A stretch of 6,070 bases of DNA, taken from the NCBI GenBank assembly GCA_017416055.1, contig JAFQDI010000221.1:1-6070 (forward strand), written 5' to 3'. The position numbers and the translations under genes were made by a program. Below the pieces are notes generated by a model, which worked only from the letters and a program-made list of their open reading frames with translations, was not told the origin of the DNA and did no database searches. Below are positions 1 to 4,301 of this stretch, piece by piece. This DNA is from Lachnospiraceae bacterium (GTDB taxonomy: Bacteria > Bacillota_A > Clostridia > Lachnospirales > Lachnospiraceae). Every line of letters begins with the position of its first letter. The stretch's first letter is position 1.

Positions 1-53
1 GCGCACACTCGGTAGTTAAACGTTTCATTTCCAAATACATGCGAAATATCCAC
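1..53 (-). CDS. Probable NUDIX hydrolase, N-terminal fragment (cut by left edge)
   Basis: Only the first 17 complete codons are visible. Starting from a GTG at 51-53 they read MDISHVFGNETFNYRVC. The GTG start is chosen because a GGGAGG ribosome binding site (61-66) lies 7 bases upstream, which is ideal. The ATG at 58-60 touches that site and opens only 11 codons, and the ATG at 38-40 lies 20 bases from it. The phrase FNYRVCA following a short acidic N-terminus resembles the opening strand of many small clostridial NUDIX hydrolases (nucleoside diphosphate-X hydrolases), where FNYRV.AI precedes the first beta strand. The diagnostic Nudix box lies outside the window, so the family call rests on a short stretch. 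The gene follows the glutaredoxin-like gene by 21 bases on the same strand and is probably cotranscribed with it. Confidence 0.5.
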   Translation of the reverse strand, partial: MDISHVFGNETFNYRVC

Positions 54-74
54 TGATCATCCTCCCGTTCTCAT

Positions 75-374
75 TCACACATAGTGCTCTACGATTTCCT
101 CTTCTCCAACCGGTGGCTGACCGATCCATGCGAAGGCCTCATCAATATCCAACGTCACTCTATCCCCGTCCACAAAGCAGGGGATTCCGATTCCTCCCCG
201 CTCCTTGCATTCATGGAACGCTTCGCTGTGATCGCGGATTGCAAGAAACTCTCGAAGTGTCTGCGTGTCTGCGATGATATCGCGATAGTCAAACTCCAGC
301 CCGCGAGTCTTCATAATATGTTTTAAGTTGCGGCAATCAATGCAAATGTCTGCTCCGTATACCTTCATCATCAT
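75..374 (-). CDS. Glutaredoxin-like thiol-disulfide protein
   Basis: This 99-residue cytoplasmic protein has a thioredoxin fold of glutaredoxin type. It probably reduces protein or glutathione/low-molecular-weight thiol disulfides, although the partner cannot be read from the sequence. It opens with a beta strand (MKVYG) and then the redox motif CIDC at residues 11-14, as in CxxC glutaredoxins (typically CPYC). Residues 61-68 (GIGIPCFV) carry the cis-proline expected after the third strand, here Pro65, next to an extra Cys66. An acidic tail ends in EEEIVEHYV. The length is normal for the family, and no signal peptide or membrane segment is seen. The first of three consecutive ATG codons is taken as the start because GAGGA (381-385) lies 6 bases before it. 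A NUDIX-like gene follows 21 bases downstream. The central residues Ile-Asp in place of Pro-Tyr are atypical, so the exact substrate class is open. Confidence 0.75.
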   Translation of the reverse strand: MMMKVYGADICIDCRNLKHIMKTRGLEFDYRDIIADTQTLREFLAIRDHSEAFHECKERGGIGIPCFVDGDRVTLDIDEAFAWIGQPPVGEEEIVEHYV

Positions 375-437
375 TTTCTGTCCTCTTCCTATATTAGCTC
401 TATGTCACACCACTTGAATTCCAAACACCTCTATTAT

Positions 438-466
438 ATTTTACCACAAGAAAAATGGAGGGTAAA
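438..466 (-). promoter_or_regulatory. Probable sigma-A promoter of the glutaredoxin/NUDIX operon
   Basis: Read on the minus strand, a -35 TTTACC (461-466) is followed by a 17-base spacer and TAAAAT (438-443). The spacer ends in TGG, giving an extended -10 (TGGTAAAAT). A perfect TATAAT overlaps immediately downstream (433-438) but has no matching -35. Transcription would start near 431, leaving a leader of about 57 bases before the ATG at 374. The site lies just after the terminator at 478-513, as expected for the start of a new transcription unit. Confidence 0.45.
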
Positions 467-477
467 GAGTAAAATGT

Positions 478-513
478 AGTAAAACGCACCCCAATAAAGG
501 GATGCGTTCTACT
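478..513 (-). terminator. Rho-independent terminator, minus direction
   Basis: Two 15-base arms (478-492 and 499-513) pair with two internal mismatches around the 6-base loop AATAAA. The inner part is GC-rich (ACGCATCCC against GGGGTGCGT), and on the minus strand it runs into TTTT (481-484) and further T-rich sequence. There is no T-run on the plus side. It would stop transcripts coming from higher coordinates before the glutaredoxin promoter. No convincing gene lies between it and the toxin terminator at 670-704, so it is either a second stop for the toxin-antitoxin operon or the terminator of the small frame at 524-688. Confidence 0.6.
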
Positions 514-523
514 CTCATCAATA

Positions 524-688
524 TTATTGAAGCTGCGTAATCACCGGATGTGCGGACACCAGTCTGGGTCCTCTAGGTCCCCGCCGTCCCCGGAGCTGTG
601 CGGGTTCATCCACATTACAAGAATAACCATTTTCTCTGCATGGAGTACATTCATTCTCATTTCTCTTAAAATATAAGACCGAGCACAT
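524..688 (-). pseudogene. Doubtful 54-codon frame, Cys-rich with short Gly-X-Y tail; possible gene remnant
   Basis: This frame lies in the roughly 190-base gap between two minus-strand terminators. Read from an ATG at 686-688 it starts MCSVLYFKRNE, has three further Cys residues (about residues 15, 18 and 25, the first two as CTPC), then a short run with glycine at every third position (GRRGPRGPR), and ends in VITQLQ. It stops 11 bases before the terminator hairpin at 478-513. The only ATG sits in the loop of the toxin terminator and has a poor ribosome binding site, so a normal start is unlikely. The frame could be the tail of a decayed collagen-like gene, or chance. A second ATG at 658-660 is in a different frame and gives an unrelated 39-residue peptide. 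I do not recognise a family. Confidence 0.2.
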
Positions 689-704
689 CGCCCGGCCTTA
701 TATT
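670..704 (-). terminator. Rho-independent terminator of the toxin-antitoxin operon
   Basis: Fifteen-base arms (670-684 and 690-704) pair fully when two G-U wobbles are allowed on the minus-strand transcript, around the 5-base loop 685-689. The RNA then continues into a TTTT-containing AT-rich stretch. The upstream arm overlaps the stop codon of the toxin gene (703-705), a common economical arrangement. Confidence 0.65.
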
Positions 705-996
705 ATCCCTTAATATACTTTTTTAGGTCATCGTAAAAGTTCTCTCTCGTACCCGCCATAATCACGACAATAATTTTATCTTCCACATATTCGACGCGAT
801 ATGCCAGTTCATAATTTGTCTTATTATAATAAATATCATACCCATAGATTCCACTCAAATCTCCGGTCTTCGGTTCTCCAACAGTGTGATCTGCCCTAAT
901 TCGATCTACGGCCTCCTGATAAAGTGCTTTCAATTTTTTATCTTTTAGTTTTTTTATGAATTTGGCTGCCGGAGGAAGAAATCTAACTTCTGTCAT
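703..996 (-). CDS. RelE/ParE-family toxin of a type II toxin-antitoxin module
   Basis: This 97-residue basic protein has the RelE/ParE fold. An N-terminal strand (VRFLPPAAKF) leads into two Lys-rich helices (12-36), followed by a beta sheet from about 47 to 82 and the hallmark C-terminal segment AGTRENFYDDLKKYI (81-95). Arg67 (YRVEY), Arg84 (GTRENF) and Tyr88 fall where RelE-type mRNA interferases carry catalytic or RNA-binding residues. Ribosome-dependent mRNA cleavage is therefore the likely activity, but ParE-like gyrase inhibition cannot be excluded by sequence alone. The ATG overlaps the antitoxin stop codon as ATGA, and its GGAGGA ribosome binding site is encoded by the antitoxin's final Glu codons. 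Translation is thus coupled and the toxin is made after the antitoxin. The stop codon lies inside the operon terminator. Confidence 0.85.
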   Translation of the reverse strand: MTEVRFLPPAAKFIKKLKDKKLKALYQEAVDRIRADHTVGEPKTGDLSGIYGYDIYYNKTNYELAYRVEYVEDKIIVVIMAGTRENFYDDLKKYIKG

Positions 997-1376
997 TCAT
1001 CTTCCTCCGCACCAAACACATCATCATAGGTCATAAACTCGCCATTTCCGGACGCAACGTTTTCTGCTTCCGCGATCATCAATTCTACCGCAGGGCGTAT
1101 CTTTTCCTGTCTTTTTTTGAACTCTGCCAAGAGTTCTTTTCCGGATAGACCGTCATCAATCAGCTCTGCTAAAATCTGCTCTGCAAATTCCCCGCCGGAA
1201 GGATTCCTCGCCGGCCGAAGAATCAATTCATTTCCCCGAAGGATACACTCCGCCTCATCCCCAAACCCAATCAAGGTGAAAAATTTCTGCGGAATCGTAA
1301 TCTGACGTTTAGATGATATACTCAAAATTTTTCTTTCCATCGAAGTTTTTCCTTTCATCACAGTTCTGGCAGTCAT
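993..1376 (-). CDS. AbrB/SpoVT-fold antitoxin paired with the RelE toxin
   Basis: This DNA-binding antitoxin is 127 residues long from the chosen start. Residues about 17-58 form the swapped-hairpin AbrB domain, with the family signature SSKRQITIPQKF and the closing strand ELILRPAR. A charged helical region follows (about 62-105), then an acidic tail with TYDDVFG, the kind of segment that wraps and neutralises RelE-type toxins. The start at 1374-1376 is chosen because AAGGAGG (1383-1389) lies 6 bases upstream. An ATG at 1338-1340 (MERKILSIS) with a weaker AAAGGA site is a serious alternative and begins right at the conserved domain. An ATG at 1398-1400 has no ribosome binding site. It probably represses its own promoter, alone and with the toxin. 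RelE toxins are more classically paired with RelB ribbon-helix-helix or HTH antitoxins, so this is a mixed pair. Confidence 0.85.
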   Translation of the reverse strand: MTARTVMKGKTSMERKILSISSKRQITIPQKFFTLIGFGDEAECILRGNELILRPARNPSGGEFAEQILAELIDDGLSGKELLAEFKKRQEKIRPAVELMIAEAENVASGNGEFMTYDDVFGAEEDE

Positions 1377-1422
1377 ACTCATCCTCCTTATTATATGCAC
1401 AAATCAAATAAATTATAAAAAT

Positions 1423-1443
1423 CTTGGTTTCTTTGTTTCCAAG
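1423..1443. promoter_or_regulatory. Palindrome over the toxin-antitoxin transcription start; candidate antitoxin operator
   Basis: CTTGG (1423-1427) and CCAAG (1439-1443) are perfect inverted arms separated by 11 T-rich bases, with partial AA/TT extension outside. The site covers the transcription start (about 1440) predicted from the promoter at 1447-1474. A bound dimer there would block initiation, as expected for autoregulation by the AbrB-type antitoxin. It is a prediction from position and symmetry only. Confidence 0.35.
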
Positions 1444-1446
1444 TTT

Positions 1447-1474
1447 ATTTTACCATATTTGTGACAAAAGTCAA
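1447..1474 (-). promoter_or_regulatory. Sigma-A promoter of the toxin-antitoxin operon
   Basis: On the minus strand, TTGACT (1469-1474) is followed by 16 bases and TAAAAT (1447-1452) preceded by TGG, giving an extended -10. Transcription would begin near 1440, giving a leader of about 64 bases to the ATG at 1376. A 12-base perfect inverted repeat (TGAC AAAA GTCA, 1462-1473) overlaps the -35 and may be a second regulator site. A further TATAAT (1412-1417) downstream has only a poor -35 and is a weaker alternative. The fba terminator lies immediately upstream. Confidence 0.6.
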
Positions 1475-1492
1475 TCCTTTTCCATAAATCGT

Positions 1493-1524
1493 AAAAGAGC
1501 GGCGCAGCTAACGCTGCACCGCCC
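1493..1524 (-). terminator. Rho-independent terminator of fba
   Basis: Twelve-base GC-rich arms (1497-1508 and 1513-1524) pair completely on the minus-strand transcript with two G-U wobbles. The loop has four bases (GTTA) and TTTT (1493-1496) follows at once. It sits 37 bases past the aldolase stop codon and separates fba from the toxin-antitoxin promoter. Confidence 0.8.
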
Positions 1525-1560
1525 GAAACATACTTATTTCTTTTTTGCTTTCGCTTATTC

Positions 1561-2496
1561 TCAAGCCTTTCCTGCGGAACCGAGAACGTCAACGATCTTA
1601 TGTCTAACGATAGCCTTAACGTTAGCACGAGCATCGGTCAGGTACTGACGGGGATCGAAGTGATCGGGATGCTCCATCATGTGCTGACGGATACCAGCGG
1701 TCAGACCAAGTCTAAGGTCAGAGTCGATGTTGATCTTACATACTGCCATGGAAGCTGCCTTGCGAAGCTGCTCCTCGGGAACACCGATAGCGTCCTTCAG
1801 TGCGCCACCGTTAGCGTTGATGATCTTTACATACTCCTGGGGAACGCTGGATGCGCCGTGAAGTACGATGGGGAACTCAGGGAGTCTATTCTCGATCTCC
1901 TCAAGGATATCAAAGCGAAGCTGAGGGTTGGTGCCGGGCTTGAACTTGTATGCGCCGTGGCTGGTTCCGATAGCGATAGCCAAAGAGTCAACGCCGGTAC
2001 GCTCTACGAACTCCTGAACCTCGCTGGGTCTGGTGTAGGAAGCGTCTGCTGCGTCTACCTTTACGTCATCCTCGATACCTGCGAGGGTACCAAGCTCACC
2101 CTCTACTACACAGCCGTGGTCATGAGCGTACTCAACAACCTTGCGGGTCAGAGCGATGTTGTCCTCGAAGCTGTGGGAGGAACCGTCAATCATAACGGAG
2201 GTGAATCCACCGTCAATACAGGACTTACAGATCTCGAAATCTGCGCCGTGATCCAGATGCAGAGCAATCGGAATATCGGTATCAAGGAGCGCTGCCTCAA
2301 CCAGCTTAACCAGGTAAGCGTGCTTAGCATACTTTCTGGCACCTGCGGATACCTGCAGGATAATGGGAGACTTCTCCTCATTTGCTGCCTCAGTGATCGC
2401 CTGGATCAGCTCCATGTTATTTACGTTGAATGCGCCGATAGCGTAATTTTCAGCGTAAGCTTTCTTAAACATTTCGGTAGTTGTTACTAATGGCAT
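1561..2496 (-). CDS. fba: Class II fructose-1,6-bisphosphate aldolase
   Basis: This complete 311-residue cytoplasmic, zinc-dependent enzyme reversibly cleaves fructose 1,6-bisphosphate into dihydroxyacetone phosphate and glyceraldehyde 3-phosphate in glycolysis and gluconeogenesis. The N-terminus MPLVTTTEMFKKAY and GAFNVNN (21-27) are typical. HLDHG (80-84) gives the catalytic Asp82 and zinc ligand His83. EGELG (132-136) supplies a conserved Glu134. GTSHG (178-182) and LHGAS (212-216) give zinc ligands His180 and His213 with their phosphate-binding glycines, and KINIDSD (254-260) carries the Asn256/Asp258 substrate and Schiff-base-independent site residues. The length fits the roughly 307-residue class II group better than the roughly 285-residue Bacillus FbaA group. 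The ribosome binding site is AAAGGA (2509-2514), 12 bases before the ATG, slightly long. The gene stands alone with its own promoter and terminator. Codon choice is strongly biased, leaving a long open frame on the opposite strand, which suits high expression. Confidence 0.95.
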   Translation of the reverse strand: MPLVTTTEMFKKAYAENYAIGAFNVNNMELIQAITEAANEEKSPIILQVSAGARKYAKHAYLVKLVEAALLDTDIPIALHLDHGADFEICKSCIDGGFTSVMIDGSSHSFEDNIALTRKVVEYAHDHGCVVEGELGTLAGIEDDVKVDAADASYTRPSEVQEFVERTGVDSLAIAIGTSHGAYKFKPGTNPQLRFDILEEIENRLPEFPIVLHGASSVPQEYVKIINANGGALKDAIGVPEEQLRKAASMAVCKINIDSDLRLGLTAGIRQHMMEHPDHFDPRQYLTDARANVKAIVRHKIVDVLGSAGKA

Positions 2497-2551
2497 AGTT
2501 TATTACCGTCCTTTCGAGTGTATGTTGTACAGCCAAATTAGCTTAGTCTAT

Positions 2552-2598
2552 ATTATAGTGCATAATTTTGAAAATAACAACCGTTTTTTTCAAAAAAG
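2552..2598 (-). promoter_or_regulatory. Sigma-A promoter of fba with UP-like A/T tracts
   Basis: Read on the minus strand, TTGTTA (2575-2580) is followed by exactly 17 bases and a perfect TATAAT (2552-2557). Just upstream of the -35, a T-tract and an A-tract (2584-2597, six A then seven T on the plus strand in opposite order) form an UP-element-like stretch that would favour binding of the RNA polymerase alpha subunit. Transcription would start near 2545, giving a leader of about 50 bases. Confidence 0.55.
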
Positions 2599-2631
2599 CA
2601 TACTCTTTCGCATATTCTAGAAAAAAACAAT

Positions 2632-2647
2632 TCCGATTCGCATCGGA
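2632..2647 (+). repeat. Short hairpin next to the DUF4397 gene start
   Basis: TCCGAT and ATCGGA are perfect 6-base arms around the loop TCGC. The hairpin ends 11 bases before the ATG at 2659 and lies just upstream of, and partly within, the weak GGATGTAAGG ribosome binding region. It could affect translation initiation or be a protein-binding site; no function is shown. The rest of the 2598-2658 spacer is AT-rich with no convincing plus-strand promoter. Confidence 0.3.
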
Positions 2648-2658
2648 TGTAAGGTTTT

Positions 2659-3261
2659 ATGATCTCAATCCGTATCTTTCATTCTCTTCCAAAGCTCTCT
2701 GAACCGCTCACCGTCACAGTCCTGCCGTGTTTTCGAACAGAGTTTGTCCGGTTCGGTGATCTTACCGACTACTCTCCCTGTGATCCCGGCTTTCATATCG
2801 TCACCGTAACCGGTAGCGAAAGCAGGCGTGTATACTTACAAAAAACGCTTCCTTTCTTTACTCCTACAGCGTTTACCCTGGCTCTGATTACCGCTTCTCA
2901 CGGAATGGACATTCTATCCATTCCGGACTATCCCTGCTTCTGCGGACGTAAGTCCGCATGCTTTCGCACGATCAATCTGACCGACACCCCCATGCGCTAC
3001 CATCTGTTTCATTACGGAGATTGGCTGCTGTTTTCCGACGTCTGGTTTCGGCAGATCACCAGCCACAAGCGCCTTCCTGCCGGAAAACACGGCATTTACC
3101 TAAAATTGCCTGAGGGATGCGCTCCATTGATCCCCTCCGTCTTCGAGGCGAAGGCAGGGGAAGCCTACTCTGCATTTGTCTATGGCTCACTCCCCGAGGA
3201 TACGTTAAGCCTCCTTGTGCAGAAAGACACTCCCGGCCGCGATCAACTTTCCATCCAGTAA
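2659..3261 (+). CDS. DUF4397-like two-repeat beta-sandwich protein, function unknown
   Basis: This 200-residue protein has two tandem, diverged copies of a beta-rich unit. In the first (about 3-90), IRIFHSLPKLSEPLTVTV leads to FGDLTDYSPCDPGFHIVTV and ends in FTLALITASHGMDILSIPD. The second (about 100-190) has the matching FSDVWFRQITSHKRLPAGKHGIYL and YSAFVYGSLPEDTLSLLV. This order of strands (VR..HA.P, ..FG..T.Y..V..G.Y.V.V, then YT..L.G) is how I recognise DUF4397, usually seen in surface or envelope proteins. Here there is no signal peptide or membrane segment, and there are six cysteines (24, 41, 93, 95, 101, 154), two of them as CFC. The start follows an AAGG with only 4 bases of spacing, so initiation looks weak. 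Its 3' end overlaps the convergent NlpC/P60 gene by 57 bases. Function is unknown. Confidence 0.6.
   Translation: MISIRIFHSLPKLSEPLTVTVLPCFRTEFVRFGDLTDYSPCDPGFHIVTVTGSESRRVYLQKTLPFFTPTAFTLALITASHGMDILSIPDYPCFCGRKSACFRTINLTDTPMRYHLFHYGDWLLFSDVWFRQITSHKRLPAGKHGIYLKLPEGCAPLIPSVFEAKAGEAYSAFVYGSLPEDTLSLLVQKDTPGRDQLSIQ
2901..2925 (+). repeat. Intragenic 9-base perfect inverted repeat
   Basis: CGGAATGGA (2901-2909) and TCCATTCCG (2917-2925) pair perfectly around a 7-base loop, inside the DUF4397-like gene near the junction of its two repeats. No T-run follows, so it is not a terminator. Confidence 0.5.
2941..2958 (+). repeat. Second intragenic hairpin, 7-base arms with GTAA loop
   Basis: TGCGGAC and GTCCGCA pair perfectly around GTAA, 15 bases after the previous hairpin. 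GTAA is a GNRA-type tetraloop, which is stable in RNA. The arms encode the Cys-Gly-Arg-Lys-Ser linker between the two DUF4397-like units. It may just reflect codon choice. Confidence 0.45.
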
Positions 3262-4065
3262 CGGAAAATATGTTTCGTCCTCCGGGTTCAGACTGCTGAT
3301 TACCACCCCATGGCAGGTATTCGAGGAGTGGATGTATCGGCCGTCTCCGATGTACATCGCCATATGTCCCGGAAAATACAACAGATCTCCCGGTGCCATC
3401 TGTGCAACCGGGATCTGACGCACCGCGTATTCCGGTCGAATGCTGCTGTCGCGAAAAATCACAATTCCGTGCATCCAATACACCAGCGAGCAAAGCCCGG
3501 AACAATCAATCCCCTCTGGACTCTTTCCTCCCCAGCGATATGGAGTTCCTAAATACATTTTCGCCGTTCTCACGAGGCTCTCTCGGAGGGCGGTTTCCTC
3601 TTTTTGCGGAAGCATCACTCCGCCATACTGCCAATAGCAATCTCGTCTTCCCGCACAAATCGGCCCTAATTGTGCACTGCGTACATATCCAATCCGCCGA
3701 TCCAGAAATTCCACCTGTTGCCAGCCATCCCTGCAATACTCCTCACATACTGTGATCAGACTTCCCTTGGGAAGTGTCAGCAACACTTCCGATGAAATCT
3801 GCGGTGTCTTGTGAATATCCGCAAATCGGGAATGAATAAATGCCCGGCTTGAACACCACGCCCGGCACACATCCCACTCTCCGTGTTTCAGACCATCACG
3901 CCTGCACCAGCCCTCGTAACCGTAGCCGGTACAGATATGTACATACTCTCCGCATATCTCACCCATGAGCTGCCCCCACATCCCGTAGAGCAACTCATCT
4001 ACGCGCTCGCTGCCGGATTCCGGAAGTCGGTACACCGGCAGCACAGGCTCATTCACCATCACCAT
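3205..4065 (-). CDS. SH3/NlpC-P60 peptidase, YkfC-like, probably cytoplasmic
   Basis: This cysteine peptidase has 286 residues and probably cleaves the gamma-D-Glu-diamino acid bond in cell-wall muropeptides. Two SH3b-type regions (about 5-65 and 70-135) precede the NlpC/P60 catalytic domain (about 160-283). The catalytic Cys188 lies in the hallmark GTPYRWGGKSPEGIDCSGL. His234 (GHMAMYIG) and His246 (YIHSS) complete the triad, with the 12-residue His-His spacing found in YkfC. There is no signal peptide, and the protein has 12 cysteines, unusual for an exported Bacillota protein. It therefore probably recycles wall peptides inside the cell rather than acting on the wall. The start at 4063-4065 is preferred because GGTGGAG (4076-4082) lies 10 bases upstream; the ATG at 4074 lies one base from that site. 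A bacillithiol- or spore-related role cannot be excluded. The gene converges on and overlaps the DUF4397-like gene, and no terminator or confident promoter was found. Confidence 0.88.
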   Translation of the reverse strand: MVMVNEPVLPVYRLPESGSERVDELLYGMWGQLMGEICGEYVHICTGYGYEGWCRRDGLKHGEWDVCRAWCSSRAFIHSRFADIHKTPQISSEVLLTLPKGSLITVCEEYCRDGWQQVEFLDRRIGYVRSAQLGPICAGRRDCYWQYGGVMLPQKEETALRESLVRTAKMYLGTPYRWGGKSPEGIDCSGLCSLVYWMHGIVIFRDSSIRPEYAVRQIPVAQMAPGDLLYFPGHMAMYIGDGRYIHSSNTCHGVVISSLNPEDETYFPLLDGKLIAAGSVFLHKEA

Positions 4066-4158
4066 ATCTTTCATTCTCCACCCGCCTGTCCAATCGACCT
4101 ATAATCTTATTCTATGTACATGGCCTGCAATATATAACTTCTATTTTGATTTCCTATT

Positions 4159-4180
4159 TATCTTTACATTTGTAAATATA
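4159..4180. promoter_or_regulatory. Palindrome in the divergent spacer, candidate regulator site
   Basis: TATCTTTACA (4159-4168) and TGTAAATATA (4171-4180) are inverted arms matching at 9 of 10 positions around a 2-base centre; the inner 6 (TTTACA/TGTAAA) are perfect. It lies in the very AT-rich 227-base spacer between the divergent peptidase and SorC genes, about 65 bases upstream of the SorC -35. It is a plausible binding site for a dimeric regulator, either SorC itself or another. The remainder of the spacer toward the peptidase holds an 8-base ATGTACAT palindrome (4113-4120) and nothing else I can name. Confidence 0.3.
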
Positions 4181-4245
4181 ATGTGTATATTATTATTGTT
4201 TTTTCTTTAGATTGCAATTATTTTTGAACCAAAGCAAAAATTATG

Positions 4246-4274
4246 TTGACAACGATATTGCGGCGGAATATACT
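4246..4274 (+). promoter_or_regulatory. Near-consensus sigma-A promoter of the SorC operon
   Basis: A perfect TTGACA (4246-4251) is followed by a 17-base spacer and TATACT (4269-4274). Transcription should start near 4281, leaving about 20 bases of leader that contain the GGAGGG ribosome binding site (4287-4292), 9 bases before the ATG. So strong a core promoter in front of a regulator gene suggests it is held down by a repressor. Confidence 0.8.
4255..4271. promoter_or_regulatory. Inverted repeat between -35 and -10, possible SorC operator
   Basis: ATATT (4255-4259) and AATAT (4267-4271) are perfect arms around the GC-rich centre GCGGCGG, lying in the promoter spacer and reaching into the -10. 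Binding here would occlude RNA polymerase, consistent with autorepression relieved by a sugar phosphate. The arms are short and AT-only, so chance is possible. Confidence 0.25.
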
Positions 4275-4301
4275 TTATTTTAGATTGGAGGGACACGAAA
4301 A

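Noticed and set aside
27..60. ATG at 58-60 as the start of the left-edge gene
   Set aside because: It touches the ribosome binding site with no spacing and gives only 11 codons; the GTG at 51-53 has ideal spacing and stays open to the edge.
84..326. 80-codon plus-strand frame over the glutaredoxin-like gene
   Set aside because: It is antisense to a gene with clear CxxC and cis-Pro motifs, and no promoter or ribosome binding site supports it.
1412..1417. Perfect TATAAT on the minus strand as the main toxin-antitoxin promoter
   Set aside because: The -35 region at 16-18 bases is poor (best TGGAAA), whereas TTGACT with an extended TAAAAT at 1447-1474 is clearly better.
1600..2490. 296-codon open frame on the plus strand opposite fba
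   Set aside because: It is fully antisense to a certain aldolase gene. Its openness follows from the aldolase's biased codon use, which avoids the codons that make antisense stops. It has no recognisable domain and no convincing ribosome binding site.
2611..2619. CATATTCTA, matching the sporulation sigma-K -10 pattern CATANNNTA, upstream of the DUF4397-like gene
   Set aside because: No suitable -35 (AC about 16 bases upstream) is present, and such a short pattern is common in AT-rich DNA.
3056..3505. 149-codon minus-strand frame across the end of the peptidase gene
   Set aside because: It lies in another frame of the NlpC/P60 gene and the antisense of the DUF4397-like gene, with low-complexity Arg/Gly-rich sequence and no family features.
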